DNA of 64,000 nucleotides, from NCBI GenBank assembly GCA_902626435.1, contig CACOFO010000001.1, forward strand, positions 47,170 to 111,169, written 5' to 3'. Source of the stretch: an uncultured Prochlorococcus sp. GTDB lineage: Bacteria; Cyanobacteriota; Cyanobacteriia; PCC-6307; Cyanobiaceae. This document shows positions 10,442-28,276 of the stretch, one piece after another. The notes below the pieces were generated by a model. The model did not search any database, was not told the origin of the DNA, and saw only the letters and a list, made by a program, of their open reading frames with translations. The translations under genes were made by a program, and so were the position numbers. Each line of letters begins with the position of its first letter. The stretch's first letter is position 1.

Positions 10442-11743
10442 ATGAAATCGTTTGATTCAGAAACTCTTAATCAAAATTGGCATCCAAATATTTGGCCCCC
10501 TTTTACTCAAATCACTACCAGCAAACCTCAAATAGAAGTAACTCATGGTAAGGATGCGCTTATATTTACTAAAGATCCAAAAAAAGAACTAATAGACGCT
10601 ATCAGTAGTTGGTGGGTCACTCTTCATGGCCATAGTAACGCTTACATTGCTGATGCCATTTTCAATCAAGCAAAAACCCTTGAGCAAGTTATCTTTGCTG
10701 ATTTTTTACATCCTCAGGCACAAAAATTGGCAGAAAGGCTTAGTAAAGTAACAAAACTAGAACGATTATTCTTTTCTGATAATGGTTCTACTGCAGTGGA
10801 GGTAGCTTTAAAAATCGCCTTCCAATCATGGCAAAATAGAGGAGAGAAAAGATCTCAAATAGTGGCTTTTGATGGCGCTTATCATGGAGATACATTTGGA
10901 GCAATGGCCTTAGGTGAAAGAAATATTTTTAATGAGAGTTTTGATAATCTTATGTTCCCAGTTAGGAGAGTCCCATGGCCTTCAACTTGGATGAATGATG
11001 AAAAAGTAGAAAGCAAAGAAAATGAGGCAATCCAAAAATTAGAAACTCTTCTTAAAACCCCAACAGTAGCAGTTATTCTGGAGCCACTTGTTCAAGGAGC
11101 AGGAGGAATGAATATGGTTAGGCCTCAGTTTATTAAAAAAGTTTCAGAAACTATAAAAAATAATAATTCTTTGTTAATTGCCGATGAAGTATTGACTGGT
11201 TTTGGAAGATGTGGAACCCTTTTTGCATTTCAAAAAGCAAAAATAATTCCTGATTTAATAAGTATTTCAAAAGGCTTAACTGGTGGATTTTTGCCGATGG
11301 GAATAACTTTATGTAAAGAAAAAATTTTTCAGTCTTTTATTGATGATTCCCCAAGAAAAACTTTTTGGCATGGCCATAGTTTTACTGCTAATCCTTTGGG
11401 TTGTGCTGCGGCGAACGCTAGCCTTGATTTATTAGAAAAAGAACCCAACAAATACCTTTCACTTGAAGAAAAACATTTATTTCATTTAACTAAATTTAAA
11501 AAATTACCCTATGTAAAAAAGATTAGAGTATCTGGCACTATTGCTGCCTTCGATTTAGAAATTGGAAATAAAAAAGGGTATTTTAATAATATTGGAAAAG
11601 AAATAAAGAGTCTAGCAATGGCCCAAGGTTTATTTATTAGGCCCCTCGGGAATGTTATTTATCTTTTGCCACCTCTTTGTATAACTGATGCTCAATTAGA
11701 AAAAAGTTACTGGATAATAAAGCGCATCTTAGATAATCTGTAG
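10442..11743 (+). CDS. bioA: Adenosylmethionine-8-amino-7-oxononanoate aminotransferase
   Basis: HPNIWPPFTQ, DAISSWWVTLHGH, IADEVLTGFGRCG, ISKGLTGGFLPM. Confidence 0.96.
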   Translation: MKSFDSETLNQNWHPNIWPPFTQITTSKPQIEVTHGKDALIFTKDPKKELIDAISSWWVTLHGHSNAYIADAIFNQAKTLEQVIFADFLHPQAQKLAERLSKVTKLERLFFSDNGSTAVEVALKIAFQSWQNRGEKRSQIVAFDGAYHGDTFGAMALGERNIFNESFDNLMFPVRRVPWPSTWMNDEKVESKENEAIQKLETLLKTPTVAVILEPLVQGAGGMNMVRPQFIKKVSETIKNNNSLLIADEVLTGFGRCGTLFAFQKAKIIPDLISISKGLTGGFLPMGITLCKEKIFQSFIDDSPRKTFWHGHSFTANPLGCAAANASLDLLEKEPNKYLSLEEKHLFHLTKFKKLPYVKKIRVSGTIAAFDLEIGNKKGYFNNIGKEIKSLAMAQGLFIRPLGNVIYLLPPLCITDAQLEKSYWIIKRILDNL

Positions 11744-11750
11744 ATAAAAT

Positions 11751-12008
11751 TTAAGGTCCTTGCAGAATTGCATTTTCCACATCTTCTCTATTTATACAAT
11801 AGGAAAATAGTCTTTTAGTTTCTTGTCCTTCTCTTTCCCAGATAACACTTAAATCTTCTTGTTCAAAAAAAATAGTTGCATTCCAACTAGAAAGTAATAG
11901 ATACCATTTAGATGGATTATTTATATCTTTCACAGCACCTAAATCAGTTAGCCACAATTCCAATGATTTAAGTGAATGTTGGTTAATAGGTTTTTTAGAG
12001 AAATTCAC
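11751..12008 (-). CDS. Small conserved cyanobacterial protein (DUF3143-like)
   Basis: 85 aa, next to the J-domain gene; family call from memory of cyanobacterial gene order. Confidence 0.65.
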   Translation of the reverse strand: MNFSKKPINQHSLKSLELWLTDLGAVKDINNPSKWYLLLSSWNATIFFEQEDLSVIWEREGQETKRLFSYCINREDVENAILQGP

Positions 12009-12024
12009 AAACTTTTTTAAATAA

Positions 12025-12465
12025 TCATTTTATTAGCCAGATGGGAATTGTATCTAATTCTTTACCAGTAAAAGAAGCAATAAAAACTGAACAAATTAAA
12101 CTAATAGAAATGATAATAATCAAAAGAAATAACGAAAACAATTCACCGTTTGAAAAAGGTCTTCTATTCCCTACTAAATTTTGATTATTAGAATCAATTA
12201 TTAAATTATTAAAAATATTAGTATTATTTTTACTTATAGATTTTTCCTTTAGTTTGTCATCGTATATTTTTCTCAAATTACTATTATTTAAATTTTCATA
12301 AGCTTCTAAAACTTCTTGGAATTTACTTTTAGCATCGTCGATTTCTAAAGAAGTTGTATCAGGATGCAGCTCAATAGAAAGTTTACAAAATGCCTTCCTT
12401 AATTCATGATTTGAGGCATTTTCATTTACACCTAAAATTTTGTAATAGGAAATTTCCTCTTTCAA
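12025..12465 (-). CDS. DnaJ-domain protein with C-terminal TM segment
   Basis: J domain YYKILGVNENASNHELRKAFCKLSIELHPDTT (HPD), TM LFSLFLLIIIISISLICSVFIA. Confidence 0.9.
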   Translation of the reverse strand: MKEEISYYKILGVNENASNHELRKAFCKLSIELHPDTTSLEIDDAKSKFQEVLEAYENLNNSNLRKIYDDKLKEKSISKNNTNIFNNLIIDSNNQNLVGNRRPFSNGELFSLFLLIIIISISLICSVFIASFTGKELDTIPIWLIK

Positions 12466-12554
12466 AATAATGTTTTATTAATATTGTAATTCTAATAAAT
12501 TTTTAATAAATAAAATGTATTCAATGAATAGTAAAAATTAATATTCATAACGAA

Positions 12555-13268
12555 ATGAAAAGACAAAACATTCCAAAGGAAATTTCTTCATTAATAACTG
12601 AAGAAGAAATAATTATATTTCAAGAATTACAAATTAAAATTGAAGAATTAAATAATAAAACCAATCTAACTAGATTAATTAATGGGGACGATTATTGGAT
12701 ATCTCAAGTATTTGACAGTATTTGGCCATTTAAAACTTTCCCAAATATTAATTTCGATAATAAAAAATTTTTAGATATTGGATCTGGCTGTGGCTTCCCT
12801 GGTTTAGCTTATGCCATAACTCATCCTACTTCAGAAATTTTCCTGATTGATTCTTCAAAAAAGAAAACAGAAGCACTAAAAATTTTAGTTAATGAGATCA
12901 ATTTCAAAAACAGTATTCATATAATAAATGATCGTATTGAAAACTTAGCCCATCAATCATCAATGAGAAATAGCTTCGATATAGCCACCACTCGAGCGGT
13001 GAGTAATCCATCCACAGTTTCAGAATATATACTTCCAATGCTAAAAAAAGAAGGTTTAGGAGTTTTGTACTGTGGCAAATGGACTGATGAAGACAGTAAA
13101 AATCTGGACAAAACTTTAGATACGTTAGAAGGAAAATTCAAAGAAAAAAAGAAGATTTTGTTACCAAGAAGTAAAGGCACCCGAAATATTGTTATTGTTC
13201 AACCAATAAATTTTTGCCCTGAAATTTACCCAAGAAAAGTTGGCAAACCTGAGAAAAATCCATTATGA
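12555..13268 (+). CDS. rsmG: 16S rRNA (guanine-N7) methyltransferase
   Basis: LTRLINGDDYWISQVFDS, FLDIGSGCGFPGLAYAI, TTRAVSNPSTVSEY. Confidence 0.95.
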   Translation: MKRQNIPKEISSLITEEEIIIFQELQIKIEELNNKTNLTRLINGDDYWISQVFDSIWPFKTFPNINFDNKKFLDIGSGCGFPGLAYAITHPTSEIFLIDSSKKKTEALKILVNEINFKNSIHIINDRIENLAHQSSMRNSFDIATTRAVSNPSTVSEYILPMLKKEGLGVLYCGKWTDEDSKNLDKTLDTLEGKFKEKKKILLPRSKGTRNIVIVQPINFCPEIYPRKVGKPEKNPL

Positions 13269-13270
13269 AA

Positions 13271-14464
13271 TTATTTTTTTGATAATCTTTGAGCAACCTT
13301 ATCTCCAAATTTTTCTTTTAACATTCTCAATTTATTTATAACTTTTTTTGGATTTATATGACCTTCTAAAACTTTCATTAATTGTCCTTCAGAAACTTCC
13401 ACATCAAGTGAATTAGAGTTACATCCAGGGAACCAATGACTTCCATTACCAAGTAATTGATATCTAGATCTTGCAAATCCTTCCATATCCAACCAGTCTA
13501 TTAAATTTGAAAGCCAAAGCAGAACTGGAATATTAATATTTCCTGGCGTATTTTCCCAATTAGGAAGATTCCTATTCCAATTTTTGTACCACTCTAAACC
13601 TAAAGCATTAATTGATTCCTGCCTTAATATGTTTATTATCTTTGGAACATATTTCTCAGATTCTGATAACAAAGAAACCGCCTCTAAATGCAGATCAAAA
13701 TCTGACTCTTTAGCAATACCCACACTCAGAGTATGAACGTTTTGATTTCTTAAGCAAAAAAGATCATTAAAAACTATAGGGTGAAGGGGAGTGCAAAGTT
13801 CCAACATTTTAGTTGAGGGAGAATGTAGATGTCCCCCTTTATCAGTGGGACTTATTATGAAAACCCCAAGATCAAACTTATTTGCTAAATTTATAACCTT
13901 TGTATTTTCTTGATTTATGAAATACCAGTGCAAATTTACGTAATCAAATAGGTTTGTTGATATGGCCTTCTCAATAAGTGAAGATTTTCCATGGGTAGAA
14001 AATCCAATTGATCCAATTAAATTTTCTTTTTGCATCTTCCTTAAAATTTCAATGCAACCTCCATTTCTAATAGTCTGATGTAAATGTTCATCTGTATTAA
14101 TGCCATGTATCGCTAGCAAATCAATTCTTTTAACTTTTAATTTATCAATACTTGTTAGAACATCTTTCTTGAAAATTTCGGGATCACTATTTGGAGGAAT
14201 CTTGGTTTGAATAATATTTGGGATTTTTTCAATTTTTTTAAAACCCATCCCTAATTGCACCTCAGAAGTTCCATAGTACTTAGCAGTTTCTACATGGCTT
14301 AAGCCAAATTTATTAGCCAGATTTAATATATTTTCAACTTTATTTTGTTCTTCATATGAAATCTCAGAAAAATCTAATTGATCCCAACTTTTTTGAAATC
14401 TCATGCCTCCCAAAGATAAGATAGGAATCTTTAGATTGGTTCGACCAAATCTTCGATATTGCAT
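13271..14464 (-). CDS. Aldo/keto reductase family protein
   Basis: MQYRRFGRTNLKIPILSLGGMRFQKSWD; HVETAKYYGTSEVQLG; KVKRIDLLAIHGIN. Confidence 0.9.
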   Translation of the reverse strand: MQYRRFGRTNLKIPILSLGGMRFQKSWDQLDFSEISYEEQNKVENILNLANKFGLSHVETAKYYGTSEVQLGMGFKKIEKIPNIIQTKIPPNSDPEIFKKDVLTSIDKLKVKRIDLLAIHGINTDEHLHQTIRNGGCIEILRKMQKENLIGSIGFSTHGKSSLIEKAISTNLFDYVNLHWYFINQENTKVINLANKFDLGVFIISPTDKGGHLHSPSTKMLELCTPLHPIVFNDLFCLRNQNVHTLSVGIAKESDFDLHLEAVSLLSESEKYVPKIINILRQESINALGLEWYKNWNRNLPNWENTPGNINIPVLLWLSNLIDWLDMEGFARSRYQLLGNGSHWFPGCNSNSLDVEVSEGQLMKVLEGHINPKKVINKLRMLKEKFGDKVAQRLSKK

Positions 14465-14474
14465 CTCTTTGAAA

Positions 14475-14834
14475 TTAATGCTTGTTCATCCTTGGTGGTT
14501 TTCCATGTGATTGAAACATATCCCTATCTAAACTATTTTCTAAATCATCCAATTCTTCAAATTTGACCCAGTGAATGCAATCAACAGGGCATGTATCTAT
14601 TGCTTCTTGCATAATATCTAAACTATCCCCATCTTGTCTAATAGCTCTGCTTCTGCCATGGAATTCGTCAACTATGAAAGTGTTTGAAGCAACATGCACA
14701 CAATATTGGCAGCCTATACATTTGGCCTCATCAACCCATATAGCTTTCTCAGCTAACTGACCACCTAATACAGGCTCCCAGCCTGTAATCTCAATGTTAT
14801 CTCCAAAATTATCTAATGGACCGTCAAAATCCAT
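14475..14834 (-). CDS. Bacterial-type ferredoxin (4Fe-4S/3Fe-4S)
   Basis: CIGCQYCVHVA ... CPVDCIHWV. Confidence 0.92.
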   Translation of the reverse strand: MDFDGPLDNFGDNIEITGWEPVLGGQLAEKAIWVDEAKCIGCQYCVHVASNTFIVDEFHGRSRAIRQDGDSLDIMQEAIDTCPVDCIHWVKFEELDDLENSLDRDMFQSHGKPPRMNKH

Positions 14835-14843
14835 ATTTTGATG

Positions 14844-15236
14844 TTAGTTATCCCACTTGGTTAAAACCAATTCAATGGAACCGTCATTTTTGTTTTTTTG
14901 TTCCACAATTTGATAACCATCTTCTTTGGTTTTAGAAATAATTGTTTGGTAAGCATACATTTGTGTGACTTTAGAAATGAATCTTTCTACTGGCAGTTCA
15001 AATTTCCAAAGATCGAGATCAGTAACTAATTCATATGCATTTGAATTGTTATCCCATTTAAATCCAACTTTAGTATCACCAGGTAAATTCATACTTATAT
15101 CAACAGCTGTAAACTGCCCCCTGTAACCTTTAACAAACTTTTCTTCTTGATTTATGTTATAACCTAGGCTATCAAGGGCCAAAATTAATGGTTCTGCTTC
15201 TTTGAGCTGAGTTTTAATAGTACTAAAATGTGACAT
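14844..15236 (-). CDS. ycf35: DUF1257 / Ycf35 protein
   Basis: MSHFSTIKTQLKEAEPLILALDSLGY... Confidence 0.85.
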   Translation of the reverse strand: MSHFSTIKTQLKEAEPLILALDSLGYNINQEEKFVKGYRGQFTAVDISMNLPGDTKVGFKWDNNSNAYELVTDLDLWKFELPVERFISKVTQMYAYQTIISKTKEDGYQIVEQKNKNDGSIELVLTKWDN

Positions 15237-15447
15237 TAGATTCGTTGTTGAGTTGTTTTAAGTTTTCATTTTGCTTAGAGACGAAAGCACCAGATGTTTG
15301 CTTCTTTACTGTCACTTTACCAAGAGCTTCTTCAAGATTTTTTGTAGCTTCATTGCATGAATTCCCAGTGAATCCTTCAACTGTTTCTTCAACTTTTCCG
15401 TCTTGATGAATTTTGAATCTTAATGTTCTTTGAGGCATTAAATTCAA
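15223..15447 (-). CDS. DUF2997 family protein
   Basis: PQRTLRFKIHQDGKVEETVEGFTGNSCNEATKNLEEALG; overlaps ycf35 start. Confidence 0.8.
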   Translation of the reverse strand: MNLMPQRTLRFKIHQDGKVEETVEGFTGNSCNEATKNLEEALGKVTVKKQTSGAFVSKQNENLKQLNNESNVTF

Positions 15448-15584
15448 GTACTAAGTACTTTTACTTTACATAGAATAACGAAAAAATTTTTTTTTAGTTG
15501 GTACAAGTTAATTTATTACAACTTTTATATTGAATAGTTGATAAATTAATTTTTTAAGTAGCGTTCTGTTAAAAAAAAAGATAT

Positions 15585-16352
15585 TTAGTTATAAAAACCT
15601 TGCATCCCCATTGAATCCAAGGCAGTTTTTGCTTCTTCCATAACAGATGGTTCTTTATCGAAAAGAGCTATCTTGGTACATTCGTCAACGAAACTTTCTT
15701 GAAATGTATTGTTCAATTTTTCATACAACCTACACAATGACCAAATGCAATTACTTCTTACAACTGATTCGTTATCTATCTTTAAACTTATTAAAAGCTG
15801 TTCTGCTGCTAATTGAGCATTTTCCAAAGAAACATTTCCAATTTCAGCTAAAGAACTAGATGACCATAACCTGACCGCGGCTACATCATTCTTTAAAGCA
15901 CTTATTAACGGATTTAGTACAATTTGATCATCATAATTAGCTAAGCTCCATGCAGTCGCCCTTCTAACATAAGCATTATCATCAGTCTCCAAAAGACTTA
16001 CAAGTTTCTTAACTGCGCTAGGACATGGATTTCGACCTAAAGCGTATACCGCACTCATTCTCTCAACAGGACAAGGTTGGTCGAGTAATGGTAACAAAAG
16101 GGGAAAAGATCTTTTATCTCTATATTCACAAAATATTCTTAAACCCTGTATTCTTTCTTCTCTGCTACCTGCAAGCATTTTTAAAGCTTCATTACACTCT
16201 TGAGCTATGTTTAAACCTTTTGAAAATGCATCTTCATCAATCTGCTCTAAAGGATCTATTTCAATCTCTAGAGCCAGTTCTCTGGCCAAAATATCTGGAT
16301 CAACTGCAATTTCAGCTAGGCTTTCTTTTTTAGGATCATTATTTTTTGTCAT
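15585..16352 (-). CDS. HEAT-repeat protein, phycobilin lyase/NblB-like
   Basis: RSFPLLLPLLDQPCPVERMSAVYALGRNPCPSAVKKLVSLLETDDNAYVRRATAWSLANYDD HEAT repeats. Confidence 0.82.
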   Translation of the reverse strand: MTKNNDPKKESLAEIAVDPDILARELALEIEIDPLEQIDEDAFSKGLNIAQECNEALKMLAGSREERIQGLRIFCEYRDKRSFPLLLPLLDQPCPVERMSAVYALGRNPCPSAVKKLVSLLETDDNAYVRRATAWSLANYDDQIVLNPLISALKNDVAAVRLWSSSSLAEIGNVSLENAQLAAEQLLISLKIDNESVVRSNCIWSLCRLYEKLNNTFQESFVDECTKIALFDKEPSVMEEAKTALDSMGMQGFYN

Positions 16353-16370
16353 TTAAAAAAACTAAAAATA

Positions 16371-16496
16371 TTAATTCATGGGTGCAGGCGACATCATATC
16401 TCCTGGCAACCAAATTCTCGCACTAACTGCAAAGAAGGCAATACCAAAAAGTGCGACTATAGCGAAAGGTAAAATTTTTGTCTTAATAAAACCCAA
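16371..16496 (-). CDS. Small single-TM protein of unknown function (TTG start assumed; not in ORF track)
   Basis: Minus-strand frame MGFIKTKILPFAIVALFGIAFFAVSARIWLPGDMMSPAPMN* in the gap between rlmN and the HEAT gene. Confidence 0.6.
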   Translation of the reverse strand: MGFIKTKILPFAIVALFGIAFFAVSARIWLPGDMMSPAPMN

Positions 16497-16565
16497 AGAT
16501 TCAAAATTGATTAAATCAATAATAACCTGTTACATATACTTTAAAAAAATTTTCTTTAGATAATA

Positions 16566-17618
<1,053 letters not shown>

Positions 17619-17641
17619 CTATCTTTACTATGAAATTATTT

Positions 17642-17797
<156 letters not shown>

Positions 17798-17847
17798 TTA
17801 CAAATTTAAAGATTCATTCTACTTAATAAAAGAAATAATAGATAATA

Positions 17848-21981
<4,134 letters not shown>

Positions 21982-21988
21982 TTAAGTT

Positions 21989-23920
<1,932 letters not shown>

Positions 23921-23932
23921 TTAATTGAATAT

Positions 23933-26900
23933 TTAATCTTCTTCATATTCAGAGGTTCCTAGTGATTCATAGGTAGGCCTAGAGGGAGTATTTCTTCTCG
24001 GGTTTATATCTTGCATTAAATCTACCTCTTTGCCTTCATCTGTATAAACCCCAATATCTAGACCTAAAGATTGTAATTCTCTCATAAGAACTTTAAATGA
24101 CTCAGGAGTTCCAGGCCTTGGGATTGGCTTACCTTTAACAATTGCATTTAGAGCCTCATTTCTTCCTTGCATGTCATCAGATTTAACTGTTAACAGTTCT
24201 TGAAGGGTATAAGCTGCTCCATAAGCTTCAAGAGCCCATACTTCCATTTCACCAAGTCTTTGTCCACCTTGTTGAGCTTTACCACCTAATGGCTGTTGCG
24301 TAACCAAAGAATAAGGGCCAGTTGACCTTGCATGAATTTTGTCATCAACCAAGTGTACTAATTTAAGAAAATGGGAATATCCAACAGCAACTGGCTGATC
24401 GAAGGGTTCCCCTGTTCTGCCATCCTTGAGTAATAATTTCCCTGGATCTTCAGGATTATAGACCCATGCTTTACCTGGCTGTTTAGAAGCCTCCTCTAAA
24501 AATGCTTGAACAGTCTGATGTGATTTTTCAGGACCATACATTTCATCAAATGGAACAACTTTAACTCTGCAATTTAAGTTAGAGGCTGCCCACCCCATCA
24601 ATAATTCAAAAACTTGACCAACATTCATCCTACTTGGAACACCTAGAGGATTAAGAACTATATCTACAGGAGTTCCATCGGGCAAATAAGGCATATCTTC
24701 TCTAGGTAATATTCTACTAATAATCCCTTTATTACCATGCCTTCCAGCCATTTTATCCCCAACTTGGATTTTCCTTCTCTGGGCGACATAAACTCGAACA
24801 ACCATATTAGCTCCTGGAGGCAACTCATCACCCTGTTCTCTGGTGTAAATACGAACATCTAATACCCTTCCCTTTTCAGTCTTGGGAACCCTGAGGGAAT
24901 TATCTCTAACATCTCTAGCCTTTTCGCCAAAAATAGCTCTTAAAAGCTTTTCTTCAGGTGGTTGATCTGATTCACCTTTTGGAGTGACTTTTCCTACAAG
25001 AATATCTCCACTCTCAACAAAAGCACCAATTCTAATTATTCCCATTTCATCAAGGTTATTCAAACTGTCTTCAGAGATATTAGGGATTTCTCTTGTGATT
25101 TCTTCAGGTCCTAACTTTGTTTGCCTTGCCTCAATTTCATATTTTTCAATATGTACAGATGTATATAAATCATCAGTTACCATCCTCTCACTTACGAGAA
25201 TTGCATCTTCATAGTTGTAACCCTCCCATGGCATATATGCAATTAATACATTTTGACCTAATGCTATTTCCCCTCCTTCACAGGCTGATCCATCCGCTAA
25301 TACCTGCCCAGAAATGACTTGATCTCCAATTTTAACTATTGGTCTTTGATTTAAACAAGTATCTTGATTTGATCTTTGATATTTTTGAAGATAATGAAAA
25401 TGCTCATTACCATCATCATCCTTAACAACAATCTCATTGGCGTCTACATAAGAAACAGTTCCATTAACTTTTGTTATAGGAACCATACCCGAATCTCTAG
25501 CAACTTGTGATTCTAAACCTGTACCAACTAAAGGACGTTCTGGCCTTAGTAATGGAACCGCTTGGCGTTGCATATTTGATCCCATTAAAGCCCTATTGGC
25601 ATCATCATGTTCCAAAAATGGTATTAGCGAAGTAGCAACTGAAATTACTTGAACAGGCGAAAGCTGCACATAATCAACTTGATGAGGAGGTACTTTCTCG
25701 AAATCTTGTCTGTATCTTACTGGTATTAAATTAGCAATTATATTTCCATCCTTATCAGTTGCCACATCTCCTGGTGCGACCCTACATTCATCTTCTAAAT
25801 CAGCAGAAAGATAGACAGGATTACCTTTTTTATTTACTTTGCCATTATTAACTTCCCAAAATGGGGTTTCAATAAATCCATACTCATTAACTCTTGCATG
25901 GGTAGCTAGAGAATTAATAAGTCCTGCATTTGGTCCTTCAGGAGTCTCAATAGGACACAGTCTTCCATAGTGGGATGGATGTATATCTCTGACAGCAAAA
26001 CCTGCTCTTTCTCGTGTTAAGCCACCAGGTCCTAAAGCAGATATTCTTCTCTTATGTGTTAATTCAGCCAGAGGATTAGTTTGATCCATAAATTGACTTA
26101 ATTGACTGGAGCCAAAAAACTCCTTAATCGCAGCAACTAAAGGTTTAGGATTGACTAATTGAGCAGGAGTAAGAGAATCTGTTTCTCCAACCGTCATTCT
26201 TTCCTTAATAATCCTCTCTAAACGGTTCAATCCAACCCTTACTTGATTTTGGAGAAGTTCACCTACAGATCTAACCCTTCTATTTCCAAGATGATCAATA
26301 TCATCCAAACTCGCACCACCAATATCCAATTCTAGGTTAATTAGATAATCAATTGTCGAAAGAACATCTTCGTGAGTAAGTGTTCGAACTTCATCTGGGA
26401 CGGTAAGTCTTAATTTTTTATTTATTTTATATCTACCAACTCGTCCTAAATCATATCTTTTAGGATCAAAAAATCTACTTTGTAATAGCTGTTGTCCTCC
26501 AGAAACAGAAGGTGGTTCACCCGGACGAAGTTTCTTGTATAGCTCCAATAAGGCCTGATCTTCTGAATTAATGCCTTCGTCATTTGCTGAATCAATGGAG
26601 TTTTGATAAAACTCAGGATGCCTAAGCTTATCTACCACATCATTATCAGAAAGGCCCATCGCACGCATAAGAACATGAGCGTTAATTTTTCTAGTTTTAT
26701 CAACTCTTACGTAAAGTAAATTATTTTTATCGGTCTCAAATTTTAACCATGCACCTCTATTTGGGATTACGCTTGCATTGTAAGTTCTTCTACCATTCTT
26801 ATCTTGTTCATCTTTGAAATATACTCCAGGACTTCGAACAATTTGATTAACAATTACTCTTTCTGCACCATTAATAATGAAAGTTCCCCTTTCAGTCATT

Positions 26901-27226
26901 AATGGTAATTCCCCAATAAATACTTCTTGTTCTTTAATTTCCCCTGTCTCTTTATTAATCAATCTGCAAGTTACATACATTTGAGAGGCAAATGTGGCAT
27001 CTCTTCTTTTTGCCTCCTCAACATCATGCCTAGGTCTTTTCAACCTATATTCATTTCCAATGAAATGTAATTCTAATTTACTTGTGTAATCAGAAATAGG
27101 GGAAAAGTTTTGCAGTTCCTCTATTAACCCTTTTTCCAAAAACCATTTAAAGCTTGCTCTTTGTACTTCAACTAAATCTGGTAGATAAGTAGCTGTTTTT
27201 GCTACCTGTAAAGCGCTACTGCTCAT
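23933..27226 (-). CDS. rpoB: RNA polymerase beta subunit
   Basis: 1097 aa; [46 protein letters not shown]. Confidence 0.99.
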   Translation of the reverse strand: MSSSALQVAKTATYLPDLVEVQRASFKWFLEKGLIEELQNFSPISDYTSKLELHFIGNEYRLKRPRHDVEEAKRRDATFASQMYVTCRLINKETGEIKEQEVFIGELPLMTERGTFIINGAERVIVNQIVRSPGVYFKDEQDKNGRRTYNASVIPNRGAWLKFETDKNNLLYVRVDKTRKINAHVLMRAMGLSDNDVVDKLRHPEFYQNSIDSANDEGINSEDQALLELYKKLRPGEPPSVSGGQQLLQSRFFDPKRYDLGRVGRYKINKKLRLTVPDEVRTLTHEDVLSTIDYLINLELDIGGASLDDIDHLGNRRVRSVGELLQNQVRVGLNRLERIIKERMTVGETDSLTPAQLVNPKPLVAAIKEFFGSSQLSQFMDQTNPLAELTHKRRISALGPGGLTRERAGFAVRDIHPSHYGRLCPIETPEGPNAGLINSLATHARVNEYGFIETPFWEVNNGKVNKKGNPVYLSADLEDECRVAPGDVATDKDGNIIANLIPVRYRQDFEKVPPHQVDYVQLSPVQVISVATSLIPFLEHDDANRALMGSNMQRQAVPLLRPERPLVGTGLESQVARDSGMVPITKVNGTVSYVDANEIVVKDDDGNEHFHYLQKYQRSNQDTCLNQRPIVKIGDQVISGQVLADGSACEGGEIALGQNVLIAYMPWEGYNYEDAILVSERMVTDDLYTSVHIEKYEIEARQTKLGPEEITREIPNISEDSLNNLDEMGIIRIGAFVESGDILVGKVTPKGESDQPPEEKLLRAIFGEKARDVRDNSLRVPKTEKGRVLDVRIYTREQGDELPPGANMVVRVYVAQRRKIQVGDKMAGRHGNKGIISRILPREDMPYLPDGTPVDIVLNPLGVPSRMNVGQVFELLMGWAASNLNCRVKVVPFDEMYGPEKSHQTVQAFLEEASKQPGKAWVYNPEDPGKLLLKDGRTGEPFDQPVAVGYSHFLKLVHLVDDKIHARSTGPYSLVTQQPLGGKAQQGGQRLGEMEVWALEAYGAAYTLQELLTVKSDDMQGRNEALNAIVKGKPIPRPGTPESFKVLMRELQSLGLDIGVYTDEGKEVDLMQDINPRRNTPSRPTYESLGTSEYEED

Positions 27227-27463
27227 CCAAGAAAACCTGAGATTATGTGAGATTTACTATTTACTTCAAATCTACTCAACTTTAGTTGTATAACTTTTCT
27301 TTTAATGTGAAATCAATAATTAAGTCTCGATTTCAACAAAAAATCAACTTTACAAAAAAAACTTTAAAATTGAATTTAATTGTCTATAAACCATTAAAAA
27401 AGGAAGTTAAAACAAAAGATTTAAGAAAATTTGCAGTAATTCCTAATATTAGCAGCTTCTGTG

Positions 27464-28258
27464 TCAACTTAACAAGTCAAATTTAAACAAATCTTCAGCA
27501 TTCTTTGATGACTCATTAGCAATCGTAATTAAATCTGTTGATCTTAAATCCGCCATAAAATTGGCAACATTTTCAACAAAAGCAGGTTCATTTCTTTTAC
27601 CCCTGTGGGGAACAGGTGCTAAAAAGGGTGAATCAGTTTCAATTAAGTATCTATCATTAGGGACTAATTTGGCACACTCATGAATTTCATATACTTTTGG
27701 AAAAGTCACTATTCCACTAAAACTTATATAAAAACCTAGGTCCAAGAATTGCTTCATTTCATCTGAGTTTCCTGTCCAACAATGAAGTACACCTTTAGGG
27801 CATTTACCTTTTTTAGAAAGGTCATTACATATCTCAATCATTTCATTTGCAGCATCTCTACAATGGATAATAACGGGTAATTCAAGTTCAAAAGCTAACT
27901 CCATCTGTGGAATAAGAGCATCAATCTGCTGCATTTTATTTTGATTTTTAAAAAAATCTAGGCCTAATTCCCCAACAGCTACAACTCTTTTGTCTTCTTG
28001 AGCTGACCTTCGTAATAGAGATTTAGAATTAAGTTCCCATTTCCTTGCTTCTAAAGGATGCAAACCTACCGAATAGTAAATTTCATTAAATTTATGGGAT
28101 ATTTTTTTTAACTCAGGAATCTCTTTTAATTCACAACAAGCATGAACTAATTTTTTTACGCCTCTTGAACGTAATCTTAGAATAACTTCTTCAAGATCTT
28201 TCTCAAAATTTTCAAATATTAAATGACAATGCGAGTCTATGAGTTGAATATCGCTCAT
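27464..28258 (-). CDS. tatD: TatD family deoxyribonuclease
   Basis: LIDSHCHL, VAVGELGLDFF, PVIIHCRDA, LIETDSPFLAP. Confidence 0.95.
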   Translation of the reverse strand: MSDIQLIDSHCHLIFENFEKDLEEVILRLRSRGVKKLVHACCELKEIPELKKISHKFNEIYYSVGLHPLEARKWELNSKSLLRRSAQEDKRVVAVGELGLDFFKNQNKMQQIDALIPQMELAFELELPVIIHCRDAANEMIEICNDLSKKGKCPKGVLHCWTGNSDEMKQFLDLGFYISFSGIVTFPKVYEIHECAKLVPNDRYLIETDSPFLAPVPHRGKRNEPAFVENVANFMADLRSTDLITIANESSKNAEDLFKFDLLS

Positions 28259-28276
28259 AATTAATGCACGGCCTTT

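Noticed and set aside
16025-16333. 102-aa plus-strand ORF opposite the HEAT-repeat gene
   Set aside because: The minus-strand HEAT repeats explain the locus; this ORF shows no family features.
27286-27486. 66-aa plus-strand ORF between rpoB and tatD
   Set aside because: AT-rich Lys/Phe/Ile/Asn composition, overlaps the tatD end, no motif; more likely part of the rpoB upstream region.
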